Assembly (NCBI RefSeq): GCF_000313135.1
Contig: NW_004457518.1
Span: 104,332 to 129,424, forward strand
Length of the DNA: 25,093 nt
Origin: Acanthamoeba castellanii str. Neff
Lineage: Eukaryota > Discosea > Longamoebia > Acanthamoebidae
Reading direction: 5' to 3'
This document shows positions 9,332-19,951 of this stretch, piece after piece. The stretch's first letter is position 1; every line of letters begins with the position of its first letter. The notes under the pieces are model-generated. The model saw nothing but the letters and a program-made list of their open reading frames with translations. It ran no database searches and was not told the origin of the DNA. The position numbers and the translations under genes are program-made.

Positions 9332-10354
9332 ATGGAGCGCATCAGTAGCTTCTACAGCCTCGAACACCTGGTGACCACTCTAGATGAGCAGGGCGTGCCC
9401 GAGGAGTACATATGCCCCATAACTCAAGATTTTATGCGCGACCCGTGCATCGCTGAGGACGGTACCATACCCTGCTGCTGCTGCTGCTGCATCCAATTCC
9501 TTCACCATACGAGCAGCAATCTGTTCTTGGCCAGCAACGTCTTCTCGGCCAAAGGGAGGGCTGGCTTTGTCCAGGTGTGGTGGGTGGTGGCTGGTGGCTG
9601 GTGGTGGGGCAGCAGCTCCTCTCTTTTTGTGTTGGTTTGATTTGCTGGCGGTGGCTCGCTCTTGTGTGGGGTGCTGAACCCGGGCGTGGTGTGTCCGTGT
9701 GATGGCTGGTGTGGTGGTGGCTGGTGTGGTGGGTGGTGGCTGGTGGTGGGCGGTGGTGCAGGACACACATACGAGCGAGCGGCGATCGAGGAGTGGCTGG
9801 GGCGGCACGGGACCTCTCCCATCACGCGGGACTACATCTCAGCGGAGCGCCTGATGCCGGATGCCACTCTCCGCAAGATGATCGACGATTTCCTGGGCGA
9901 GAAGCGACAGTTGCTCCTTTCCCAGCGGGAGCGTGAGAAAGGGTCGCGACTGTCCTCCGCAGATCCGGAAACAGACGGACGATCCGCACCACCTCCGCAG
10001 TTCCTTGCTGCCAACCAAGCAGCTCCGCGAGGTGACGACGACGACGACGGCGACGAAGGAGATGACGATGACGGCGACGATGATTCAGGGCACCCCTACT
10101 ACGCCAGCGGAGGAGCCAAGGCCGAACGCGCGCCTCTCATGGGCCTCTCCGCCGAACGCGGTGCGATGAAAAGGGAGCAGCAGCAAGCACGAAGCAAGCA
10201 GATGTGGAGTGCGCACCACCCTCGACCTACCAAGGCCTCACGAAGCCCGCACCGTGAAGACATCACGCCGGCCTCCGCGCACGGCGTAGTCAGCCGGCAA
10301 GTCTCCACCTCCACCTCCACCACCTCCTCCTGTTGGATGTGTGTGCTCTACTAG
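9332..10354 (+). CDS. U-box E3 ubiquitin ligase with acidic region and CaaX-like C-terminus
   Basis: Two exons, 9332-9461 and 9762-10354, give 240 residues ending in TAG. The donor is GTACCA and the acceptor GTGCAG. The splice rebuilds an unbroken U-box at residues ~24-95: EEYICPITQDFMRDPCIAEDGHTYERAAIEEWL, seen here in two pieces across the join, then SPITRDYISAERLMPDATLRKMI. U-boxes bind ubiquitin-conjugating enzymes without zinc. After it come a charged helix (LLLSQREREK), an acidic Asp/Gly run at about 140-160, and a basic Ser/Lys/Arg region. The last residues are SSCWMCVLY, so the final four (CVLY) resemble a prenylation box although Tyr is an unusual last residue. No substrate-binding repeats are present in the same polypeptide. 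The intron (300 bp) is dominated by GGTGGCTGGT-type repeats. Confidence 0.85.
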
Positions 10355-10772
10355 CGCACGCGCGCCTCGCCGGCTGTCCAGCGTTGGACACGTGTGTGGC
10401 ACACGCGCTGGGCCGCCACCAGCCAGATGGACCGACCTTCGTCCTCTTGAGTACGCGCCGCCAGCTCGCCTTGTGAACAAGTGAGCACGCAATTCACCTT
10501 CCTCCCTCCCTCCCTATCTCCTCTTGGCATCGTCTCGTGTAGGTCCCCTGCTTGCGGTCCCCCGGCGAGGAGGCATCGATGTACATACAACGCTAAGCTT
10601 GTTTCTGCCTCTCATGAAATTTACCTGTCCATAAAACCACCAAAGAAATCAACAGAAAAAACAGCAGAAAAAACAGCAGAAAAACAAGAAAAAAGCCGGA
10701 GTACTGCCCGGCGGCTTCCTGCTTTCTTCCGCTGCGGGCCAGCGGTTTGCCAACAACTGGAGAGAGAGAGAG
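10355..10772. other. Intergenic region between U-box and Notchless genes
   Basis: 418 bp without a recognisable gene. It contains a CCCT run (10501-10513) and an AT-rich tandem of ACAGCAGAAAAA-like units at about 10649-10690. A GAGAGAGA run sits directly before the Notchless ATG. The A-rich repeats may lie in the 5' UTR or promoter of the next gene. Confidence 0.5.
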
Positions 10773-13700
10773 ATGGAAGACGACACCAACCGCACCGTAC
10801 TTGCCCAGTTCTTTTCAGCGGACGGTTTCGCCACAGGACCACAGCTGGACCTGCCGTTGGAAACAACCACAGAGCAGCTCGAACTTCTGCTCAATGATCT
10901 CCTCGCCCATGTGCGCCTCTCCCTCTTTGATGGCAGCCCCAAGGCTGCTGTTTTGGTTTTCTTGCGTTCCGATCCACCTCCCATCTGCACTCGTTTTCAT
11001 TATTTTCTTATTTAATTTTTTTTTATTAAAAAAGGAAACAACAATAATAAAACGAAGGAAATTATTGATCCCGCGTGCGTGTAGGAGGAGCGACTGCCGT
11101 ACTCGTTCTTTGTTGAAGAGGAGGAGCTTGTCGAGTCAATCAAGCAAGCGATCCAAGCTCGCTCTTCGGCGGAAGATGTTGTGCGTATTGTCTATCAGCC
11201 GCAGGTACGTGCTCGCTCATGCCATACATACCAGATGCTGTGGCGAGATGGCGGTTCGACTGACGTGGGTGGGCTGCTGCATCGCGCCAGGCTGTATTCC
11301 GTGTGCGGGCCGCTACGCGCTGCACCACTTCGCTCGAGGGTGGGAGCCCCTCCTGTAGCCCATACTAATGGCCGCGTGCTGCTTGCCTCCCCTTTGCTCA
11401 CTCGCCGTCATGGCATCCTGCGCATATGCTGTGGATGGCGCGATGGCCACAGGACACACGGAAGCCGTGCTGGTGGCCGCCTTCAGCCCGGATGGTCGCC
11501 AGCTGGCCACTGGTGGCGGTGATGCAACGCTCCGCCTCTGGGACATTCTCACCGAGACGCCACTGGCGACGCTCACCGGGCACACCAATTGGATCCTGTG
11601 CGCAGCCTGGTACGCTCCTTTTCGCTCCCCTCCACCGTCGAGCCACGTCGGCACGGTTAGGTGGGGCTCGGCCTCTTCACAACAACAACAACAACAAAGT
11701 GGGCCAATGGGGGGGGGGGTGCTGCCGCCCTGTTGTGGCTGTTGGCTGGCTGGCTATTAACCAAAGCGCCCCCTCCCCCCCAACAATGGAAGGTCTCCGG
11801 ATGGCAAGCGCCTCGCTACGGGCGGCATGGACAAGGACGTGCGGATCTGGGATCCCGTAACTGGCCAGGCCATCGGCAAACCCCTCAAGCGGTACCCACC
11901 CCTCACCCCTCCTCTTCCCTCCCTCTCGTGTATCCTCTGGTCGCCGCCGAATTGGCTGCCTTGTCGCTCTCCCTCTCGCGCTTGCCCCCAAGTGGGTCCC
12001 CAACTTTGGTGATGATGATGATGATGATGGCACACATGACTCATGCATGCCCATGCGCGGTTCCCCCCCCCCAACCCACCCACCCACCCACCACCCACGA
12101 TGAACGCTTCGCCTGGTGTCGGGTTTCATGCGCGCGCGCGCAATTTCCAATCCCCAAACGCTGCTGTGAATGCACCGAACAACGAACAAGGCACACCAAG
12201 TGGGTGAACGCCCTCGCATGGGAACCTCTGCACCTCAACCCCGACTGCGTACGCGTTGCCTCAGCCGCCAAGGACGGCACAATCAAAGGTGAGTCTGCCC
12301 TTCCCTGCTCCCTGCTCGTGTGCTCTCGTGGCACAGGATCTCGTCGCCGCTGACCGCCGATTGTGCAGTGTGGGACTCGTTGCGCGGGCATCTCCTGTTC
12401 TCGCTGTCTGGTCACGCTGCTTCTGTGACCTCCCTCAAGTGGAGCGGGCAAGGGTTTTTGATTTCCGGCTCCCAGGATCGGACCATCCGCGTCTACAACG
12501 CGTCTGAGGTCACATCTCCCGTGGCCCTTCTTCGTCGCTACTTGCCACCCACTCCCGTGTGCGTGCGTGCTGACAACGTCCTTGCCCCCCTGCGTGGTGT
12601 GACCTGCGCAGGGTGGCAAACTGGTCCGAGTTCTGGCCGGCCATGCTCACTGGGTCAACTCGCTCTCGCTGAACACGGACTACGTCCTTCGAACGGGGGC
12701 TCATGATCACACGGGCAAGTCTCCGGCCACGAAGGAAGAAGGTACACACACAGACAGAGAGAGAGAGAAAGAGGGGGGGAGAGAGAGAGAGAGAGATGGT
12801 CAGCTTCGCAGATGTGACTTGGGCATGGCTGTTTCCAGACGCCTCTCACCTTTTCTCTCCACCATCAGCCCAACAGGCAGCCATGCAGCGATGGCTGGCC
12901 GTAACGCAGGGCAAACCCGAGAAACTGGTATGGACGCACCGCACCGCACACCCCTCCGGCCTCTATCGCAGCATTGCCGTTTTTCTATCCCTCCACCCGC
13001 AACACGGACTGAGTCCTCCCTCGCGTGTTGTTGGTGCGTGCGTGCGTGCAATTGTCCAGGTGTCGTGTTCTGATGACCATACGCTTTTCTTGTGGGAGCC
13101 AGCTTCTTCGAAGAAGCCGCTCATTCGCATGACGGGCCACCAGGTACCTGCCCCTTGGCCTCTGACAGGACACGGGCACTTGGTGTTGAAGCAGTGCCTG
13201 AACACGTGTCCTCTTCTCTTTCCACTTCCAACAGCAACAAGTCAACATCACTTCGTTCTCTCCTGATGGCCGCCTCATCGCGAGCGCCTCGTTTGACAAG
13301 TCAATTAAGCTTTGGGACTCCAATGGCAAGTATGTACACATTCTCTCACTGCCGAGTCGCGAGGAGACACCGCGTCGAATGGTCATCTCAGTTTTGTTGT
13401 TGTTGTTTTTTTTTTTTTCATCAAAATTCTAATAGTATTCTTGGTGCGGGTGCAGATTTTTGGGCAACCTTCGGGGACATGTCGGCGCCGTGTACCAGAT
13501 TGGGTGGGCTGCCGATTCCCGTATGCTTGTTTCCGGCAGTAAGGACTCCACGCTCAAGATATGGGACACCCGCACCAAGAAGATCAAAACGGACCTGCCT
13601 GGCCACGCTGATGAGGTACGACTACGTCGTCGTACCCATGCATCTCCACGCGTTGCACGACTCAACGCTACGTTGGACCTTTGGCGCTTTGTGTATTGTG

Positions 13701-13868
13701 CGCCCAGGTTTATGCAGTTGATTGGAGCCCCGATGGCGAGCGTTTGGTCTCTGGGTCGAAGGATTGCCTGGTGAAAATGTATGTTGCTGTTATTGTTCCC
13801 TTCCTCTGGTGGTTTGTTGGCTCTCTCATGTACCAATCCCCTCTTGCAATAATAGATGGCGACACTAG
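10773..13868 (+). CDS. NLE1: Notchless homologue (NLE1/Rsa4), WD40 60S-ribosome assembly factor
   Basis: Thirteen exons: 10773-10910, 11085-11253, 11453-11609, 11793-11891, 12191-12288, 12369-12508, 12612-12741, 12869-12927, 13060-13143, 13235-13329, 13456-13615, 13708-13778, 13856-13868. Total 470 residues, the usual family size. The N-terminus is the NLE domain (FFSADGFATGPQLDLPLE, LPYSFFVEEEEL, IVYQPQ). Then come WD repeats with hallmark segments GHTEAVLVAAFSPDG, HTKWVNALAWEP, GHAHWVNSLSLNTDYVLRTG, SCSDDHTLFLWEP, SASFDKSIKLWD, DLPGHADEVYAVDWSPDG. The last 13-bp exon completes KIWRH and TAG. The protein binds the Rea1/midasin ATPase through the NLE domain during pre-60S maturation (family knowledge). 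The exon 2/3 junction is uncertain: donor GTTCGA at 11254 keeps the family spacing of 16 residues before GHTEAV, whereas the stronger donor GTACGT at 11205 needs an acceptor at 11358 and adds 15 residues. The donor GTCACA at 12509 is weak. Confidence 0.9.
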
Positions 13869-14079
13869 TCCACAGGCCTCGCTCGCCAGCCTAAACTAGA
13901 GCAATCTCGTCGTTGGCTTCGCCCTGATGATCAGCGCCCTGCAGGCTGTAGGCGCGTAATTTTTTGACCAGCAGCTTTCTTTTTCTCTGTTCATTTCTTT
14001 TCTTCCATTCTTCCGGCCGTACGAATGAAAAATGCCACTAAACAAAGCAAAACATGTTTTGTTTTGTTTTTTTACTACG
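13869..14079. other. Intergenic region between Notchless and alpha4 genes
   Basis: 211 bp between same-strand genes. It is T-rich from 13978 to 14011 and again just before the next start. No AATAAA follows the Notchless stop. An in-frame ATG at 14032 precedes the T-rich run and is discussed under rejected starts. Confidence 0.5.
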
Positions 14080-15690
14080 ATGGAGGGCCACCACAGCGGT
14101 ATAACGTTGCCTGCCGCCTTTGCCGAGGCGTGGAAACGCCAACGCTCCCTGGACGCTGGGGCAGGAGGAAAGGCCGAAGAAGTTTTTGGCGCTTGGGAAC
14201 GTTGCAACGCCCTTTTGCAGCCAGCCCTCCCAGCTCTCTTCTCCCGTAATGAGCGCTTGGATGACTTCAACACCTCCACCCTCAAGTTGCGTCTCCCCCC
14301 CCCAACCCGCACTGCACCCTTTAACCCTCGGTTGGCAACACGGCCGTTCTCGGTGGTGCACCAGGTACCTGCTTGTGCCCTATTACTTGGGTGGGGCGCT
14401 TGCGCAGCTGCCCGCTCTGGCCAAGCGTGCCCACCACCTCAAGAGAGCACAGGTGCGGAACTGCAGCACGTGTCGTGCGTCGTGCGTCGTGCGGTTGTTC
14501 CATGCGTGTGTGTGTATGTGTGTGTGACACTCACTGTAGTGCATTCCACATGTGGGGGGGACGTGTTCGTCTCAAAGGCGTGTTTCTCCGCCTTCCTCGC
14601 CGAGCTAGAGCGGCACGAAGGGCTCACTCGAGAGGTTTCTTCACTTCTTTGCCCCTCTACCACATCCCCCCCCCCAACCAACCGCCTCCATGTACGGATT
14701 CTACTATTTTTTTATTTATATTTGCATATCCAGGACCTCAATGTGTGGCATCGCGAGACGCAGCTCCAACCGACAGCACGCCGGACGGAAAGGATCAACC
14801 GCGCCCGAAGAGAACGCGAGCTGCAGCTGGCATTGCAAGAGCTGCATCAACGGCGAGGTTTGGCCGCGTCCCCCTCTCCTCGTGTGTCTGCTGCATCTTT
14901 GTGGTGTTGATTGGATCGAGTCAGGAATTTCAGCCTTGGCTGGCCACGATGAGGAAGACGAGGAGCACGCTGACGAGGAGGTCGAGAGAGAGATTTGGCT
15001 CAACACCATCCAACTTGCCGTGTTGAAGGCCATCCACGAACTCGAGGCCATTGAGCAGGCACGACACACCATACACACCATACACACCTACACACACGCT
15101 CACCGCATATACACACACACCCCCCGCGGGCTGGAAGAGGGGCCTGCTGTAACCCCCCCCCCAATCCCTATCCCAACTCTTGGCTCGCAGGAGCTGCCGC
15201 TTGCTGAGAGAATGTCCATTTCGGAGACAGCGCACGAGCTGGATGCCAAGAGGGTCCAGCAGGAGAGACCCAGGACCGCGCAGGAAGACACCAAGGTGAG
15301 ATCTCTTCCCGCCTTCCCCGTTCTCTGTGAGAACACAGTGCGACGTCGAGATGACGTGTGCATTCTTCTTCTTCTGATGGTTGATGTTAATTGTTTATAA
15401 TGCAGTTGGTGCCACTTGGCGAGGGGCAGGTTCCAAGCAAGGCGACCGAGCGGGAGCGTAAGCAACGGGAGGTGTTCCGTCCCTCGTGGAACTTGCCCAC
15501 GGTGAGTGTTGAGGAGGCCGCTGCAGTCGAGATGCGTTTCGCGGCCAAATCAACTCCGCAAGGAGCCGCGAAGGACAGCGACAACGAAGATGAAGACGAA
15601 AATGACGAAGCTCTTCGCAAGACGCGCGAGTGGGATGAGTACAAGGACACACACCCAAGCGGGTGGGGCAACCGCATCCACCAGGGCTAG
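14080..15690 (+). CDS. IGBP1: Alpha4/TAP42 (IGBP1) regulatory subunit of PP2A-type phosphatases
   Basis: Seven exons: 14080-14285, 14365-14452, 14578-14634, 14734-14857, 14934-15058, 15191-15295, 15406-15690. Total 329 residues ending in TAG, close to the human protein. Diagnostic segments are LFSRNERLDDFNTSTLK joined to YLLVPYYLGGALAQL across intron 1, a Lys/Arg-rich helix typical of the family centre, and the C-terminal signature REWDEYKDTHPSGWGN. Alpha4/TAP42 binds and protects catalytic subunits of PP2A, PP4 and PP6 and links them to TOR signalling (family knowledge). Intron 1 uses GTTGCG. Intron 5 appears to be GC-AG (donor GCACGA at 15059, acceptor CGCAG at 15190), joining IEQ to ELPLAER as in relatives. 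Unspliced it would stay in frame and insert 44 His/Thr/Pro-rich residues. The start at 14080 was preferred to the in-frame ATG at 14032 because the intervening sequence is a T-rich leader. Confidence 0.9.
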
Positions 15691-15769
15691 CGACCAACCG
15701 CAAACCTAGAAAATCGTTAGGGAAAAAAAAAGAACAGAGCAGAACCTGCCGGTTGCGTTCAGAAAATAA
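15691..15769 (+). promoter_or_regulatory. 79-bp intergenic gap with AATAAA abutting the NOT2 start
   Basis: Only 79 bp separate the alpha4 stop from the NOT2 ATG. The sequence AATAAATG at 15765-15772 overlaps a canonical polyadenylation hexamer (15765-15770) with the NOT2 start codon (15770). If used, the alpha4 3' end would lie inside NOT2 exon 1. Confidence 0.6.
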
Positions 15770-18700
15770 ATGATGACCTCGCGAGGAACCACCACGACGG
15801 GACCCCCCGGGGCTGCGGCAAGGAAGCAACAACAAGCCCAACAGTCCCATCTCGATCCTCGCAAGGACAAGCTGGCTTACTTCAAGGATAATTTTCAGAC
15901 ACACGATGAAGATGACTTTGATCCCAAAATTTACTACTACCCCAGACAAGAGAAAGAGGTAACACCTCTGCCTCCGCTGCGGCGCGCAGCTGCCCCAGCA
16001 GGAAATTGAACCGCACTGATAATCCTGGTTTGTTGGCGGGCAGCCGCCACATCCGGGAGCAAGTGCCGCATCTGTCTTGGGCGGATCCGACCATTTGCAG
16101 CCCCCGGCCTCTCCTTCTCGATTTCCCTCCTACCCCTCACCACCCACTGCTTCTGCTGCGGTCCCTCAACAGGCAGCCATGTTTCCAGGTGCGAACCTCC
16201 CCCCTTTTGATGTTCAAAATGATTGCATGATGCCTCTGTTGCGTGAATGTACACGTGCCCCTGATGACAACTGTGTGTGTGCGTGCGTGCGTGCGTGCGC
16301 AGGACACAACACGACGATGCCAGGCGTGCACTCAGTGCAGGCCTCGCATGGCTTGGCGTCAATGGGCAGCCGGGGTCCAGCGCCCGTGGTGCCTGGTCTT
16401 GGCACTCTGTCCATGACAACTGTCGGCGTGGCCTCTCTTGGGGGAGCTGCTGGTGGTGGAAGTGGCGCGGGCGCGGGCGCTAATGGCCCGCGATCCGGGG
16501 CCGGTGTGTCAGCATCAGAGGCGAGCGGACTCGGGCGGTATGGTGCGTCAAGTGCTGGCCCAAGCATGTCGATGGCACACAGCGGTCCTCCAGGCCCGGG
16601 ACCCACGATGCACGGCATCGGTCAGCTCGGTACGCGCGTGCCCTCGGCCACCAAACACCCAGCACCTAACGACATCGCCACGTCGTCGTCGCTCCCACCT
16701 CTCGTTTACGAAATTTGGAGGTTGGGGTGAGTGTCGTGTGCGGCATGCGAACGAGCCCATTCTTGGCTCTGTGTCTCTTTAACAACAGCGCCTACCCTTC
16801 CCTATCTTACCCAACGCGCGTTGATGTTGTTTGGTGCATGCCAAACAGGTGTGGCAGGAGGCATGGGCGGATCGCGATCGGGGCAGGTCATGGCGAGCAG
16901 AGGCCAACAACAACAACAACAACCACAATTGGGTGGTGGTGTACAGAATATCAGTGGAGGCCTGGCACGACCACAGGCGTCGCATGGTGGCATGGTGGGG
17001 CCAGCCGGACTTAATCCTCCTCCTCCCACGGCCTCGAGTCCGCCCATCGGCTCGGCTCAGCTGAGCCGGCAGGGAGGTGCCTCCGGTCAGTCGGCGATCT
17101 CGCTGCCCTCGACCTCCAACTCGTACAACCCTTCGGTCGATCTCTTCACCATGATCAATCGTCAAGGCACGCCCACCACCGTCAATGCCGCTGCTCAGTG
17201 CCGAGCGCTGCTCTTTCACGTGTCTGTCTGCTGCCGTCCAGAAGCCAGCAGCAGCCTTCTAACCGCACCTCCCCTTTCCCGTGCAGGCAGCGGCGGCGGC
17301 ATTGTTAACGGCAACGGTTTCACACCACAACCACCTATCGGCACGATGAAGCAGATGCCGATTAACCTGGACCCCAAAGGTACTCCTCCTCCTCCTCGCG
17401 AGAAGCGGTGTTGCTGCTGCTGCTGCTCCCCGAGCCCGCACGGGAATGGTGCTGTCCTCCCAACACTTTAATTTACCTCCTCTCCCCTTCCCCCCCCCGT
17501 AATCACCGCCCCATTTCTATATATATATATCGCGCTTGGCAGCTGCTCGTGTGGGAGCGGCAGCGCCTGGGGCAAGTGTAGCGGGGGGCAAGCAGGAGAT
17601 CTCGTTGCACGACATGACCGAATTCCCTGCCTTGGGTACGCGTGGGGCTTTGATTTGGGGGGGGGTCTACTCCTCGTGGGCTATTCACGTGGAGCTCCTC
17701 ATTTCTCGAGTACTACTCTCCACTAACTAACTACTACTTCCCCCCCCCTTGTCTTCGACATGTGCGATGTTGCCGCGCAGGGATGCAACACAAGGGCATG
17801 GCACAACAGCAAAAGGAGCAGATGCTTCGCCTCACCCCGGAGGACTTTCCGACACTGTCGCCCGCAGGCTACAAGGTTCGTACTTGCGTGCCTGCGTCCC
17901 TGGGACCAGTCAGCCCTTCGGGTCCCGTCGATGGCTGTCACGCCATGTTGGGGCTGCTGTTCCTCTGACCGGAAGCTCATTTCCGCCGTTGCAGCAGCAG
18001 CAGGGTGAGGGCATGGGCGCAATCGGAGGACACCAAGACGGCGTTGCCGGCGAGCAGCTCAATGAGAACGCCATTTTGGGCATGAATCCGCAGTTCCATG
18101 GGAGCGGCGGGTACGGCACCGCCACTGCTCCGGCTGCATCCGGCAAAGGTGTTGTTGGACACTCCCAGCACGGCCAGGCATTCGCGCAAATGAGTATGGG
18201 GCACACCACTACCGGTACGTACCCCCCCCCCCACCCATCCATCATTGTTTCTATGCACCAGGCCTCCTCACAATAGCAATAATAACAATAATAATTGCTC
18301 TGCTCGAGCGAGCAGGCATTCGCAGTCCAACGCCGCCCATGGGGTCCTCGCAGCCATACGAACAGTTCGTGCCGCACATGCGCCTGGCGCAAACGCTCTC
18401 CAAGGCACCTCAATACACCCCCCCCCACTGACGTGCCACTTTCGTGGGCCCACTTTCCCCGTGCTGCCACTCCACATGTGGTGGCGAGTACTGGTCGAGG
18501 GTGCAGCGCGAATGCGATGCGTGTTTTCTTCTCTCATCTCTTCACACGACACACACACAACCTCAACAAGCAGACCCCGCCCGTGCCCGACAGGTTTGGG
18601 CTGCTAGGGTTACTGAGCGTCATTCGCATGACCGACCCCGATCTCAACACCCTCGCCCTCGGCACCGACCTCACCACCCTCGGGCTCAATCTCAATTCTC

Positions 18701-19767
18701 CGGAGTACGCCGCCCGTCCCCCGTTTCGTTCGGCTCCTCCTCCTCCTCTTGTGATGATTGTTTCCAGGGGCATCACCCCTCCAAAGCACCCCCCCCCAAA
18801 TCCAGTCTTCTCACGTGCTGCTGGGGATGTGAACAACACCTCCCGTGTGCGTGTCTTGGCGTGTATTCATGTGTGTGTTGTGTGGCCAGCTGCTTGTACG
18901 CCTCGTTCACGTCGCCCTTTGCCGACGGACCGTCGCGAAAGGAGCCTGAATACCACCTTCCTCTCTGCTACTACATGCAACCGCCCATGCAGCCTGCCGA
19001 GTCCAAAGTTCAGCTCTTCTCCGACGAGACCCTGATCTACGCCTTTTATGCCTTGCCCCGTGATTTGCTGCAGGTCACCGCCGCAGTCGAACTGTACGTT
19101 GCCGCCGTGCAAACTTACGCTTACGCTTTCTAGGCAACTAACAGCCTGCGCCTGCTAACTCCTCCCTTCTTCCACTATGCCTATCACACATGACACGCGA
19201 CACGCGACACGCGACACACGGCACACGACATACACACTTCTCTATTGTCGCGTCAACAGGTACAATCGCGATTGGCGGTTCCACAAGGCACTGCAACTGT
19301 GGTTCATCCGCGTGGACTCGGAGCCGGTGGCGAAGACCACCGGGTACGAGAGGGGAACGTACATCTTCTTCGACGTCACCAACTGGAAAAAGGTCAAGAA
19401 GGAGAACTTCCTCCTCTACTACGACCAGATCGCCGAGCTGCCCAAGTTGCTGCCACTTCAGCCTATCGGACCCCCTTCCGGCAGCCCCGCCCTCACGTCT
19501 CCCGCCCAAGCGCTCAATCAGCATTCCTCGTCCTCCTCGGTACGCGCCGTCCTCCGTCGTCGCCCCGCCGTTCAGGCCAAGGAGGTGGATACTTACAACC
19601 AACACATCCACCCACCAACCAACCCCGTAACCAACCTTAACCACGCTGCTGCTGCTGCTGCTGCTGGTGGTGGTGGTGGTGGTGGTGGTGGTGGTGTTCC
19701 GCCGAAGCAGAAGGACAGCCCTCTCGTGCAGGCACGGTCGAATCGGCGTGGTTTCGACATGGACTAG
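15770..19767 (+). CDS. CNOT2: CCR4-NOT complex subunit NOT2 (CNOT2)
   Basis: Twelve exons: 15770-15958, 16044-16188, 16303-16629, 16849-17166, 17287-17379, 17543-17635, 17781-17875, 17995-18214, 18316-18404, 18574-18704, 18890-19093, 19260-19767. About 803 residues, TAG. The N-terminal two thirds are low complexity (Gly, Ser, Pro, Gln, Met) with short conserved islands: HDMTEFPALG and LTPEDFPTLS. From about residue 528 comes the NOT2/3/5 box: DRFGLLGLLSVIRMTDPDLN, LGTDLTTLGLNLNSP, FTSPFADGPSRKEPEYHLP, YNRDWRFHKALQLW, YERGTYIFFDVTNW. This domain binds NOT3 and NOT1 in the deadenylase complex (family knowledge). Introns 4 and 9 seem to start with GCACGC and GCACCT. The last exon contains an unused-looking donor GTACGC at 19540; if spliced to AAGCAG at 19710 it would remove a Thr/His/Ala/Gly tail. 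The GGT/GCT repeat at 19647-19695 encodes Ala and Gly runs. Confidence 0.88.
19647..19696. repeat. (GCT)n(GGT)n trinucleotide run near the NOT2 C-terminus
   Basis: About seven GCT followed by ten GGT units lie in the last NOT2 exon. They encode Ala7 then Gly10 if translated. They follow a CTTAAC branch-site-like element, and may instead be intronic if the donor at 19540 is used. Confidence 0.7.
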
Positions 19768-19951
19768 TCTGCTGGCGCGTCGTTCCGCTGCTTCGCACCC
19801 CGTGTTCTTTCTTTTTCTTTTTCATGCTTTTTTCAATTCCATTTTCCTTTTCGAAACGTCTGGAAGAAAAAAGAGGGAACCCCCCCCTCGCGGACCGGAG
19901 GAGCAACCGCGGTGTTCTGCTTCAAATCAGTCTTGTGCACATACAAAGAAG
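19768..19951. other. Intergenic region between NOT2 and eIF3b
   Basis: 184 bp between tandem genes. It contains a long pyrimidine (TTTCTTTTTC) tract at 19806-19852 and a C7 run at about 19881. No AATAAA for NOT2 is visible. The pyrimidine tract may be part of the eIF3b promoter or leader. Confidence 0.5.

Noticed and set aside
14032..14079. Upstream in-frame ATG as the alpha4 start
   Set aside because: The extension reads a T-rich leader (Phe/Cys-rich) absent from the family, and the ATG at 14080 gives an N-terminus like other members.
19540..19575. A 36-bp intron in the last NOT2 exon (GTACGC to TTCAG)
   Set aside because: Too short for splicing by comparison with the other introns here (shortest about 70 bp). 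A longer intron to 19710 remains possible and is noted in the gene entry.
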